64,000 nt of DNA from contig NZ_RKQF01000001.1 in assembly GCF_003814875.1 (NCBI RefSeq), forward strand, positions 9,796,001 to 9,860,000, in the 5' to 3' direction. The position numbers were made by a program, and so were the translations under genes. Below, in pieces: positions 7,301 to 15,024 of this stretch. The DNA is from Streptomyces sp. Ag109_O5-1. GTDB taxonomy: Bacteria > Actinomycetota > Actinomycetes > Streptomycetales > Streptomycetaceae. Position 1 is the stretch's first letter, and each line of letters starts with the position of its first letter. Under the pieces are notes generated by a model, which was given only the letters and a program-made list of their open reading frames with translations, was not told the DNA's origin and ran no database searches.

Positions 7301-8455
7301 TCAGCCCATCGGCAGCTCGGCGTGCACCTGCCAGTCGCCCTCGTCAGGACCGGTCCGCGCGCGGCCCCCGAGCAGGGCCGCGCGCTCGCGTATCCCGCGC
7401 AGTCCGCTGCCCCGTCCGGGCCCGGGTACCGCCGCGGTGAGCGGATTGCGGACCTCCAGCACCAGGACCCCGTCGGCCACGGCCACCCGGATCCGCACCG
7501 GCACGTTCCCCGCATGCCGCAGCACATTGGTGAGCGCCTCCTGGAGGATCCGGTAGCCCTCCCGGGAGACCGGGCCCGGCAGCGTCTCCAGCGCACCGGT
7601 GACCTCCGCGTCGACCTTCGCGCCCGAGGCCCGCGCCGACTCCAGGAGCCGGTCGGCGTCGGCCAGCGTGGGCCGCCCGCTCACCGGCTGCCGCGACTCA
7701 CGCAGCACGCCCAGCACCCGTTCCAGATCCTCCAGTGCGCTGCGGCCGGTCTCCTCGATGGCGGCGAGCGCCCGGTCGGTGAAGTCCGGATCCCCCGCCG
7801 CCCGGGCCGCCCCGGCCTGTACGACCGCCACCGTCAGGGCGTGCCCGATCGAGTCGTGCAACTCGCGCGCGATGCGCGTGCGTTCCAGCAGTTGCTCGGT
7901 GCGCTCCTCCAAGGCCGCGAGCCGCTCCGCCGCGGACGGACCGAGCAGCCACCGGGCCAGCGCGGTGATCAGCTCCCCGAACCCGACGACGGCCCCGTAC
8001 AAGGCGATCAGCGGGAGCGGCACCAGCAGGGCGTACGCCCAGTGCGGACGCAGGGTGTCGAGGAGCGGAATGCCGCCGGACTCCTGCCCCGCCGCGAGCC
8101 GGGCGAGGTCGAACGCGATGGCCGGCAGCCACACCGAAGCCAACGCGCCCGCAGAGCCGAGGACCATCCGCGCCTCCAGCCACAGCACGGTGCGGCCCCG
8201 GTCCCGCCAGGTCGCCGACGGCGTCTCCGAGATCTCCGAGTGCTCCTCACCAGGCGTGAGCAGCAGCCGGGCCTGCACACCCTCGCCCCGGCGCACGGCG
8301 GGGATCAGCCCGACCGGAATCAGCACCAGCGCGGGCACCCAGGGCGTCGAGGGGTCGACGAAGAGCCACAGGCCGACGACGAGCAGCGGCACCCACAGAT
8401 GCAGCAGGCGGGTGTACGTCGTCCCCCGCAGCAGCGGGCGCAGAAATCGGGCCAT
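7301..8455 (-). CDS. NarL-type sensor histidine kinase
   Basis: Membrane sensor kinase of 384 residues starting at ATG 8455. Hydrophobic segments are seen at ~15-35, 40-55, 105-130 and 150-175. The HisKA_3 domain contains the phosphorylated His in RIARELHDSIGHALTVAVVQ, followed by the ATPase domain with N box EALTNVLRHAG and G box GSGLRGIRERAALLGG. It has no extracellular sensor domain of note, like DesK-type kinases that read membrane state or a partner transporter. It is divergent from an ABC exporter and co-transcribed with the response regulator. Confidence 0.93.
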   Translation of the reverse strand: MARFLRPLLRGTTYTRLLHLWVPLLVVGLWLFVDPSTPWVPALVLIPVGLIPAVRRGEGVQARLLLTPGEEHSEISETPSATWRDRGRTVLWLEARMVLGSAGALASVWLPAIAFDLARLAAGQESGGIPLLDTLRPHWAYALLVPLPLIALYGAVVGFGELITALARWLLGPSAAERLAALEERTEQLLERTRIARELHDSIGHALTVAVVQAGAARAAGDPDFTDRALAAIEETGRSALEDLERVLGVLRESRQPVSGRPTLADADRLLESARASGAKVDAEVTGALETLPGPVSREGYRILQEALTNVLRHAGNVPVRIRVAVADGVLVLEVRNPLTAAVPGPGRGSGLRGIRERAALLGGRARTGPDEGDWQVHAELPMG

Positions 8456-8489
8456 GCGCACAGCCTGACAGGCCCCGCCGACAACACGC

Positions 8490-8529
8490 CTCCCCCGAGC
8501 GGGGGAGAGCATCTCCACCGGCGGGGGAG
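8490..8529. promoter_or_regulatory. paired palindromic operators for the two-component system
   Basis: A perfect palindrome CTCCCCCG-AG-CGGGGGAG (8490-8507) is followed 23 bp later, start to start, by the near copy CTCCACCG-G-CGGGGGAG (8513-8529). They sit in the 109-bp region between the divergent kinase and ABC genes. Two helically spaced copies fit binding of a NarL-type dimer in tandem. The divergent position would allow joint control of both operons. Confidence 0.5.
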
Positions 8530-8564
8530 GATCACAACCCCCTTGACCAGCCACGCTGTTGGCC

Positions 8565-9488
8565 ATGACCAGTATCGACGTGCACGACCTCACCAAGGAG
8601 TACGGCGGCCGCCGGGCCGTGGACCACCTCACCTTCACCGTCCGCCCCGGCCGGGTCACCGGCTTCCTCGGACCCAACGGCGCAGGCAAGTCCACCACCC
8701 TGCGCCTCGTCCTCGGCCTCGACCACCCCACATCCGGAACCGCCACGGTCGGCGGCCGGCCCTACTCCGAACTCCATGAGCCCCTGCGCCGGGTGGGTGC
8801 CCTCCTCGACGCCGACGCCGCGCACGGCTCCCGCACCGGACGCGACCACCTGCTCGCCCTCGCCGCGAGCAACCGCATCCCGGTCCGCCGGGTCGACGAG
8901 GTGCTGCAGGAGACGGGACTCGCCCCCGCCGCCCGCCGCCGGGTCAGGACGTACTCCCTGGGCATGCGCCAGCGGCTCGGGATCGCCGCCGCCCTGCTCG
9001 GCGATCCCGAGGTGGTCCTGCTGGACGAGCCCTCCAACGGCCTCGACCCCGAAGGCATCGTCTGGATCCGCCGGTTGCTGCGCCGGCTGGCGGCACAGGG
9101 GCGCACAGTGCTGGTCTCCAGCCACCTGATGAACGAGACGGCGTCCTTCGCGGACCACCTCGTCGTCCTCGGCCGCGGCCGGCTCCTGGCCGACACCCCG
9201 GTCCGGGACTTCATCCACGCGCGCGTGCGGCCCGGGACGAGGATCCGCACCAGCGACGACGAACGCCTCGGCGGACTGCTCGCCCGGCACGGATACGCGG
9301 CGGACCGCGGCGCGGACGGCACCTGGACCGTGCGGCACGCGCGCGTGGAGGACCTCGGCCGCCTGTTGGCCGACGCTGCCGTACCCGTTCTCGAACTCGC
9401 CCAGGAGGAGGCCACCTTGGAGCAGGCCTACCTCGATCTGACGTCGGCAGAAGCCGAGTTCACCGCACACCACCACCAGGAGGCCTGA
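8565..9488 (+). CDS. ABC transporter ATP-binding protein (ABC-2 exporter)
   Basis: A 307-residue nucleotide-binding subunit. Walker A GPNGAGKST is at ~37-45, the signature is the variant YSLGMRQRLG, Walker B is VVLLDEPSNGLDP, and SSHLM carries the switch His. The C-terminal ~90 residues are the extra domain of DrrA/BcrA-like exporters. ATG at 8565 is preferred over TTG at 8559 because homologues begin MxxIxVxDLTKxYG. The permease follows after 2 bp. Likely substrates are lipids, peptides or antibiotics; the adjacent NarL pair suggests induced export. Confidence 0.93.
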   Translation: MTSIDVHDLTKEYGGRRAVDHLTFTVRPGRVTGFLGPNGAGKSTTLRLVLGLDHPTSGTATVGGRPYSELHEPLRRVGALLDADAAHGSRTGRDHLLALAASNRIPVRRVDEVLQETGLAPAARRRVRTYSLGMRQRLGIAAALLGDPEVVLLDEPSNGLDPEGIVWIRRLLRRLAAQGRTVLVSSHLMNETASFADHLVVLGRGRLLADTPVRDFIHARVRPGTRIRTSDDERLGGLLARHGYAADRGADGTWTVRHARVEDLGRLLADAAVPVLELAQEEATLEQAYLDLTSAEAEFTAHHHQEA

Positions 9489-9490
9489 CC

Positions 9491-10201
9491 ATGCCCTTCC
9501 GGCCCGTACTGCACGCCGAGTGGATCAAGATCCGTACGCTCCGCTCGCTCCTGGGCACTCTGTCCGCGGTCCTGCTCGCCACCGTCGCGTTCTCCGGGCT
9601 CGCGGCGACCGGGTCCGACCGCACCGACCCGCTCTTCTCCGTGTTCCTCGGCGTGTCCTTCGGGCAGATCGCGGCGGTCGCCTTCGGTGCGACGGCCGTC
9701 TCGTCCGATTTCCGGGGCGGTGCGCTGCGGCTGGCCCTGTCCGCGGTGCCGGACCGGCGCCGGTGGTTCGCGGCGAAGGCCATGGCGATTGCGCTTCCGG
9801 TGTTCGCCGTCGGGCTTGTCACCGGGCTGGTCACCCTCGTGCTGGGCAGGCTCCTGCTCGGGGCGGACGGGCCGACCTGGGCGCAAGGAATGCGCGGGGC
9901 ACTGGGCTGCGGGGTCTATCTGACCCTGATGGCCCTGCTCGCGGCGGGACTCGCGGCCGTGCTGCGCAGCGGTACCGCGACGCTGGGCGTCCTGATCCCG
10001 TTCCTGCTGACCGTGTCGTTCGTGATCGGCGACATGTCCGGTTCCGTGGCGGACGTTCTGCCGGACAGGGCCGGGCAGGTGGTGCTCCACACGTCGTGGG
10101 ACGGCCCGTTGGGACCGTGGAGCGGGCTTGCGGTGACCGCGGTGTGGGCGGCGGCCGCACTGCTCGCCGGCGCCCGGAGCCTGCGCCGGCGGGACGCCTG
10201 A
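9491..10201 (+). CDS. ABC-2 type permease
   Basis: Integral membrane subunit of 236 residues with about six hydrophobic segments (LLGTLSAVLLATVAFSG, VAFGATAV, ALPVFAVGLVTGLVTLVLG, VYLTLMALLAAGLAAVL, GVLIPFLLTVSFVIGD, GLAVTAVWAAAALLAGA). The N-terminal VLHAEWIKIRTLRS is the usual cytoplasmic lead of this family. ATG at 9491 lies 2 bp after the ATPase stop, so the subunits are translationally coupled. Confidence 0.9.
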   Translation: MPFRPVLHAEWIKIRTLRSLLGTLSAVLLATVAFSGLAATGSDRTDPLFSVFLGVSFGQIAAVAFGATAVSSDFRGGALRLALSAVPDRRRWFAAKAMAIALPVFAVGLVTGLVTLVLGRLLLGADGPTWAQGMRGALGCGVYLTLMALLAAGLAAVLRSGTATLGVLIPFLLTVSFVIGDMSGSVADVLPDRAGQVVLHTSWDGPLGPWSGLAVTAVWAAAALLAGARSLRRRDA

Positions 10202-10242
10202 CAACCGGCCAATTGTCAGTGGTACCCGCTTTACTGGATCAC

Positions 10243-10686
10243 ATGGACATCGCGAAGCACCTCGCCGTGATCGACGAGCTGTGCGCCCGGGAGTTCCCGA
10301 CGGGGCACGGCAGGGTCGACGTCGGCACGGGCGGACCGGGTTATTTCATAGCCGAGTTAGCGACGAGCGGCGACTTCTACGAGGCCGACCTGGACGTGTT
10401 GGAGGAGACGGAGGCGCAGTTCGACGCCGACCGGGACGCGTTGGGAGAGCGGCTCGGCGAGCGCTGCGCGCCGGTCGGCCCGATCAGCCTGTTCAGCGCC
10501 TTCCAGCGGAGCGAGGAGGGAGAGGCGATATCCGAGCCGTGGCGCACGCTCGCCTCCCATGTGCCCGACCTGCATCTGTGGAAGTCGACGCAGACCGGCC
10601 GCTGGATCGCCCTCGGCGTCTCCCAGTGGGACAGGGATCTGCCCTTTCAACTCCTCGCCGTGGTCACCGACGTGGACCTGCCGTGA
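10243..10686 (+). CDS. conserved hypothetical protein with a TTA codon
   Basis: A 147-residue soluble, acidic protein (ATG at 10243) of no recognised family. Visible features are a Gly-rich N-terminal segment (GTGGPGYFIAEL), an acidic helix (FYEADLDVLEETEAQFDAD) and a Trp-containing C-terminal half (DLHLWKSTQTGRWIALGVSQ). Leu-39 is encoded by TTA (10357-10359), so translation should depend on the bldA tRNA and be developmentally timed. Its 3' end overlaps the convergent mug gene by 23 bp. The upstream sequence TTGTCA then TACTGG is a weak promoter candidate. Confidence 0.75.
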   Translation: MDIAKHLAVIDELCAREFPTGHGRVDVGTGGPGYFIAELATSGDFYEADLDVLEETEAQFDADRDALGERLGERCAPVGPISLFSAFQRSEEGEAISEPWRTLASHVPDLHLWKSTQTGRWIALGVSQWDRDLPFQLLAVVTDVDLP

Positions 10687-11236
10687 CCGGCCGGCCCTCC
10701 GCCGCCTCCCGCAACCGCCCGAACTCCTCCGCCATCGTCGCCGCAGTCCAGTGCGCGTTCAGTCCGCTGGGGTTCGGCAGCACCCACACCCGCGTGTCCC
10801 CGATGGTCCGCTCCTGCGGCCCCACCTGGGCCCTGCGGTCGTCGAAGGCGGCCCGGTAGGCCGTGACGCCCACCACCGCCAGCCACCTGGGCCGCACCCG
10901 CTCCACCTTCGCCGTCAGCAGCCGCCCGCCCTCGGTGTACTCCGCGGCCGCCAGCTCGTCGGCCCGCGCGGTCGCCCGTGCCACCACGTTCGTGATGCCG
11001 AGCCCGTACGACAGCAACTCGCCCTGTTCCGCGGGCTTCAGCAGCCTGGGGGTGAAGCCGGACAGTTGCAGCACCGGCCAGAAGCGGTTGCCCGGCCGGG
11101 CAAAATGGTGGCCCGTCGCCGCCGTCATCAGACCGGGGTTGATCCCGCAGAACAGGACGTGCAGGCCGTCCGCGATCACGTCCGGTACGAGACGGTCGCG
11201 GGCGGCCTGCAGGTCCGCCGCCGTGAACCGGGTCAG
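10664..11236 (-). CDS. mug: G/U mismatch-specific DNA glycosylase, CTG start
   Basis: Uracil-DNA glycosylase superfamily enzyme (about 190 residues) that removes uracil and ethenocytosine from G:U-type mismatches. The family signatures are clear: LFCGINPGL near residue 30 (catalytic Asn), ARPGNRFWPVL and VLPNPSGLNAHW. The natural N-terminus LTRFTAADLQAARDRL starts with CTG at 11236, overlapping the purB stop as CTGA; no ATG, GTG or TTG is available there. GTG at 11179 is the nearest standard start and would remove residues conserved in actinobacterial relatives. It is probably translationally coupled to purB. Confidence 0.85.
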   Translation of the reverse strand: MTRFTAADLQAARDRLVPDVIADGLHVLFCGINPGLMTAATGHHFARPGNRFWPVLQLSGFTPRLLKPAEQGELLSYGLGITNVVARATARADELAAAEYTEGGRLLTAKVERVRPRWLAVVGVTAYRAAFDDRRAQVGPQERTIGDTRVWVLPNPSGLNAHWTAATMAEEFGRLREAAEGRPVTAGPRR

Positions 11237-12678
11237 AGGATCGCTCCGGGCGTGTAGCCGGCGGCCTCCGGGTGCTGCTTCGCGATCTCCTCGATCCGGC
11301 CGACGACGACACCGACCTGGGCGGCCGCCGCGCCGGTGAAGGACAGCTTGTCGGCCATCAGGGCGGCCAGCTGCTCGCGGTCGAGCGGCAGCCGCTCGTC
11401 GGCGGCCAGCTTGTCGAGCAGGTCGTTGCGCTCGGCGCCCTGCTCGCGCATCGCGAGCGCGGTGGCGACGGCGTTCTCCTTGATCGCCTCGTGCGCGACC
11501 TCGCGGCCGACGCCCGCCCGCACCGCGCCCATCAGCACCTTGGTGGTGGCGAGGAAGGGGAGGTAGCGGTCCAGTTCGCGGGCGATGACGGCGGGGAACG
11601 CACCGAACTCGTCGAGGACCGTCAGGAACGTCTCCAGGAGACCGTCGAGCGCGAAGAACGCGTCGGGCAGGGCCACCCGGCGTACCACCGAGCAGGACAC
11701 GTCGCCCTCGTTCCACTGGTCGCCCGCCAGCTCGCCGGTCATCGAGGCGTAGCCGCGCAGAATGACCATCAGGCCGTTGACGCGCTCGCAGGACCGCGTG
11801 TTCATCTTGTGCGGCATCGCCGAGGAGCCGACCTGGCCCGGCTTGAAGCCCTCCGTGACCAGCTCGTGCCCGGCCATCAGCCGGATCGTCTTGGCCAGCG
11901 AGGACGGCGCGGCCGCCAGCTGCACCAGCGCGGTCACCACTTCGTAGTCCAGCGAGCGCGGGTAGACCTGGCCGACCGAGGTGAACGCCTGCGAGAAACC
12001 GAGGTGCCCGGCGATCCGGTCCTCCAGCTCGGCGAGCTTCGCCGCGTCCCCGCCCAGCAGGTCCAGCATGTCCTGGGCGGTACCGACCGGGCCCTTGATG
12101 CCGCGCAGCGGGTAGCGGCCGAGCAGCTCCTCCACGCGGCCGTGGGCCACGAGCAGCTCGTCGGCGGCGGTCGCGAAGCGCTTGCCGAGGGTGGTGGCCT
12201 GCGCGGCCACGTTGTGCGAGCGGCCGGCCATGACCAGCTCGGCGTACTCGCCGGCCAGCTTGCCGAGGCGGGCGAGTACGGCCACCGTACGGTCGCGCAT
12301 CAGCTCCAGGGAGAGCCGGATCTGCAGCTGCTCGACGTTCTCCGTCAGATCGCGGGAGGTCATGCCCTTGTGCACGTGCTCGTGCCCGGCGAGGTCGTTG
12401 AACTCCTCGATCCGCGCCTTCACGTCGTGCCGCGTGACCTTCTCACGCTCGGCGATCGAGGCCAGGTCGACGGTGTCGAGGACCCGCTCGTAGTCGGCGA
12501 TCGCCGCGTCCGGCACCTCGATCCCGAGGTCCTTCTGGGCCCGCAGCACGGCGAGCCAGAGCTGCCGCTCCAGCTTCACCTTCTGCTCGGGCGACCAGAG
12601 CGTGGCGAGCTCGGCGGAGGCGTAGCGTCCGGCGAGGACGTTGGGGATGCGGGGCTTGGCGGGCGCGGCTGAAGTCAC
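11233..12678 (-). CDS. purB: adenylosuccinate lyase
   Basis: A 481-residue member of the fumarase/aspartase superfamily. It cleaves SAICAR and adenylosuccinate in purine synthesis. The signature loop GSSAMPHKMNTRSCERV (catalytic Ser) is at about residues 285-301, and GMTSRDLTEN and GRSHNVAAQATTLGKR carry substrate-binding residues. GTG at 12678 is chosen because a -10 element TAGAAT (12692-12687) stands 8 nt before it, making the message near-leaderless. The gene ends in a 4-bp overlap with mug, an unusual repair/purine pairing. Confidence 0.95.
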   Translation of the reverse strand: MTSAAPAKPRIPNVLAGRYASAELATLWSPEQKVKLERQLWLAVLRAQKDLGIEVPDAAIADYERVLDTVDLASIAEREKVTRHDVKARIEEFNDLAGHEHVHKGMTSRDLTENVEQLQIRLSLELMRDRTVAVLARLGKLAGEYAELVMAGRSHNVAAQATTLGKRFATAADELLVAHGRVEELLGRYPLRGIKGPVGTAQDMLDLLGGDAAKLAELEDRIAGHLGFSQAFTSVGQVYPRSLDYEVVTALVQLAAAPSSLAKTIRLMAGHELVTEGFKPGQVGSSAMPHKMNTRSCERVNGLMVILRGYASMTGELAGDQWNEGDVSCSVVRRVALPDAFFALDGLLETFLTVLDEFGAFPAVIARELDRYLPFLATTKVLMGAVRAGVGREVAHEAIKENAVATALAMREQGAERNDLLDKLAADERLPLDREQLAALMADKLSFTGAAAAQVGVVVGRIEEIAKQHPEAAGYTPGAIL

Positions 12679-12686
12679 GTGTACGG

Positions 12687-12692
12687 ATTCTA
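12687..12692 (-). promoter_or_regulatory. -10 element of purB
   Basis: TAGAAT read on the minus strand, 8 nt before the GTG start. No good -35 hexamer is seen at 16-18 bp. The position implies a leaderless or nearly leaderless transcript. Confidence 0.4.
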
Positions 12693-12702
12693 CTGGCGAT
12701 TC

Positions 12703-12729
12703 GTGCAGGCCAGCGCCGCAGGCCTGCAC
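12703..12729 (-). terminator. hairpin between DUF4326 gene and purB
   Basis: Perfect 9-bp stem GTGCAGGCC / GGCCTGCAC with a nine-base loop. It follows the stop of the upstream DUF4326 gene by 23 bp and precedes the purB promoter, so it most likely insulates purB. Confidence 0.55.
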
Positions 12730-12751
12730 GTGCGAACCTACGAGAGCAGCG

Positions 12752-13096
12752 TCACGGCTGTGGCAGGTCGGCCAGGTCCGCCAGGACGTCCGCGTGGCAG
12801 AGCTCCGGCGCACACCAGCACGCCAGTCTCTTCCCGCGCAGTTCGGACACCAGTTCCAGCAGCTCGGGCCGCTCCAGCAGGTAGGCCCGGTACATCGCCA
12901 TCACCGCGGCGCGGGTGCCGTCCCGCCGCTTCTTCGGCGTGTCGTAGGCGAAGGGGTTGGAGAGCGGGTGGCGGGGCAGATCCCAGCCGCCCAGGGTCCA
13001 GCGGCGGCCCACGTAGACGACGTCCGCGGGGGCGTGTTCCAGCCGGGGGCCGAACTCGTGGATCCGGCCCCTCACATTGATCACCCGCGTACGCAC
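12752..13096 (-). CDS. DUF4326 domain protein
   Basis: A 114-residue soluble protein (GTG at 13096) that matches the DUF4326 family in length and motifs: VINVRG at the N-terminus, VYVGRRWTLGGWDLPRHPLSNPF in the middle, and LACWCAPELCHADVLADL at the C-terminus. The closely spaced Cys and His in that last motif could bind a metal. Function is unknown. It begins 10 bp downstream of the SGNH hydrolase stop and is probably in the same transcript. Confidence 0.85.
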   Translation of the reverse strand: MRTRVINVRGRIHEFGPRLEHAPADVVYVGRRWTLGGWDLPRHPLSNPFAYDTPKKRRDGTRAAVMAMYRAYLLERPELLELVSELRGKRLACWCAPELCHADVLADLADLPQP

Positions 13097-13106
13097 AGGA
13101 ACGACG

Positions 13107-13889
13107 CTACGCCTCGTACGGCAGCAGCTCCGGCCGCTTCGGTGCCCGCCCGTCGCCCGAGGAGCGGCCGGTCAGGCGGCGGCCTATCCACGGCAGCAGG
13201 TGCTGCTTGGTGAAGCGGACGTCCTCGATCCGGCGCGCCAGCCAACCGGGCGGCGGTGTGGCCGGCATGGGCGTGCGCCACTCGGTGTCCTCGGGCTCGT
13301 AGCCGAGGGTCTGCCAGACCGCCTCGGCGACCCGGCGGTGCCCCTCGGCCGTCAGATGCAGCCGGTCCACGTCCCACATCCGGGGGTCGGCCAGCGAGGG
13401 TGCCCCGTACAGGTCGACGACGAGGGCGCCGTGGCGTTCGGCCAGCGCGTCGACGATGCCGAACAGTTCCTCCATGCGCGGCCGGAACCGGTCGAGCACC
13501 GGGCCCTGGCGGCCGGGGCTGCGCATCAGCACGAGCTGTTCGCAGGCCGGGGCCAGCCGTTCCACCGCCTCGGTGAGCAGATCCCGGACCTGGCCCATGT
13601 CGCATTTGGGCCGCAGGGTGTCGTTGAGGCCGCCGACCAGTGTGATCACGTCGGGCCGCATGGCGATCGCCACGTCCACCTGCTCCTCGACGATCTGCCC
13701 GATCAGCTTGCCGCGCACCGCGAGGTTCGCGTAGCGGAAACCGGGCGTGCCGGCGGCCATCCGTTCGGCGAGGACGTCGGCCCAGCCGCGGTAGGAGCCG
13801 TCGGGCTTCAGGTCCGACATGCCCTCGGTGAAGGAGTCGCCGATCGCGACCAGGCTGGAGTGTGCGGGAAGCACTGGGTTCTTCTGCAT
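13107..13889 (-). CDS. SGNH/GDSL-family hydrolase
   Basis: A 260-residue esterase/lipase-type protein without signal peptide. Block I is AIGDSFTEGM (catalytic Ser), block II has the oxyanion Gly in NLAVRGKL, block III is VGGLNDTLRP (Asn) and block V is WDVDRLHLTAEGHRRVAEA (Asp and His). ATG at 13889 places block I close to the N-terminus as usual; longer in-frame options run into an upstream repeat array. The substrate is unknown. Confidence 0.92.
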   Translation of the reverse strand: MQKNPVLPAHSSLVAIGDSFTEGMSDLKPDGSYRGWADVLAERMAAGTPGFRYANLAVRGKLIGQIVEEQVDVAIAMRPDVITLVGGLNDTLRPKCDMGQVRDLLTEAVERLAPACEQLVLMRSPGRQGPVLDRFRPRMEELFGIVDALAERHGALVVDLYGAPSLADPRMWDVDRLHLTAEGHRRVAEAVWQTLGYEPEDTEWRTPMPATPPPGWLARRIEDVRFTKQHLLPWIGRRLTGRSSGDGRAPKRPELLPYEA

Positions 13890-13933
13890 GGCGACAGAAA
13901 TGGTATCCCGGGGCTCATACCCGCCGGTCGGTC

Positions 13934-14030
13934 GCTCCCCGGGGGCCGGGCATGCGGGCCGGAACAGCTCCCCGGGGGCCAGGCGTGCGGCCGCACCGCT
14001 CCCCGGAGGCCTAGGCATGCTGCCCGAACA
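13934..14030. repeat. 31-33-bp tandem repeat array
   Basis: Three units start at 13934, 13967 and 13998 (33, 31 and 33 bp) with the core GCTCCCCGGGGGCC. The third unit contains the TAG stop codon and last codons of the downstream CNNM/CBS gene, so the repeat has grown into a coding end. Confidence 0.7.
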
Positions 14031-15024
14031 GCTCCCGCAGCACGTCCTCCATCGTCACCAGACCCGCCAGCCGCCCGTCGTCGCCGAGGACGCCCGCCAG
14101 ATGGGTGCGGCTGCCGCGCATCGCGGTGAGCACGTCGTCCAGTGGGGCGTCCTCCCGTACCCGCGCGATGGGCCGCATGTCCCGCAGCCGGAACGCCTCG
14201 TTTCGGGGCGAGGCGTCCAGCGCGTCCTTGACGTGCAGATAGCCGACGATCCGCCGCCCCTCGTCGACCACCGGGAAGCGGGAGAAACCCGACTCCGCCG
14301 ACAGCCGCTCCAGCTCCTCCGGGGTGACGCCCACGCGCGCGTAGACGACACGTTCCAGCGGTACGACCACGTCCCACACCGGCCGGCGGCCCAGCTCCAG
14401 GGCGTCGTGCAGCCGCTCCTGCGCCCGGTCGTCGATCAGACCCGCCTCGCCGGCGTCCTTGACGATCTCGGCGAGCTCGGTGTCCGTGAAGGTCGCGGCG
14501 ACCTCGTCCCTGGTCTCCACCCTGAGGAGCCTGAGCAGGGTGTTGGCGAAGGCGTTGACGGTGAAGATCACCGGGCGCAGCGCCCGGGACAGCGCCACCA
14601 GGGGCGGTCCGAGGAGCAGCGCGCTGCGCACCGGCTCGGCCAGTGCCACGTTCTTCGGCACCATCTCGCCGAGGAGCATGTGCAGATACGTCGCCAGCGT
14701 GAGCGCGATCACGAAGGACACGGCGTGGCCCGCGCTCTCGGGCACGCCGATCGCGTGGAACACCGGCTCCAGCAGATGCGCGATCGCCGGCTCCGCGACC
14801 ACACCCAGAACCAGCGTGCACAGCGTGATGCCGAGCTGGGCGGCGGCCAGGAGCGCGGACACGTGCTCCAGCCCCCACAGCACGCTCTTGGCGCGCCGGT
14901 CGCCCGCCTCGGCATGCGGCTCGATCTGCGAGCGGCGTACGGAGATCAGCGCGAACTCGCCGCCCACGAAGAACGCGTTGACGACCAGCGTCGCGAGACC
15001 GATCAGCAGCTGTACCGCGGTCAT
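14011..15024 (-). CDS. CNNM/HlyC-type membrane protein with CBS domains (short form)
   Basis: A 337-residue protein with the DUF21/CNNM transmembrane domain (residues ~1-180, three to four helices, opening TAVQLLIGLATLVVNAFFVGGEFALIS) and a CBS pair (~205-330, ending VTMEDVLRELFG). It lacks the C-terminal CorC_HlyC domain found in its neighbour. Such proteins are linked to Mg2+/Co2+ transport. ATG at 15024 overlaps the stop of the upstream paralogue as ATGA, and the two probably form a heteromer. Confidence 0.93.
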   Translation of the reverse strand: MTAVQLLIGLATLVVNAFFVGGEFALISVRRSQIEPHAEAGDRRAKSVLWGLEHVSALLAAAQLGITLCTLVLGVVAEPAIAHLLEPVFHAIGVPESAGHAVSFVIALTLATYLHMLLGEMVPKNVALAEPVRSALLLGPPLVALSRALRPVIFTVNAFANTLLRLLRVETRDEVAATFTDTELAEIVKDAGEAGLIDDRAQERLHDALELGRRPVWDVVVPLERVVYARVGVTPEELERLSAESGFSRFPVVDEGRRIVGYLHVKDALDASPRNEAFRLRDMRPIARVREDAPLDDVLTAMRGSRTHLAGVLGDDGRLAGLVTMEDVLRELFGQHA

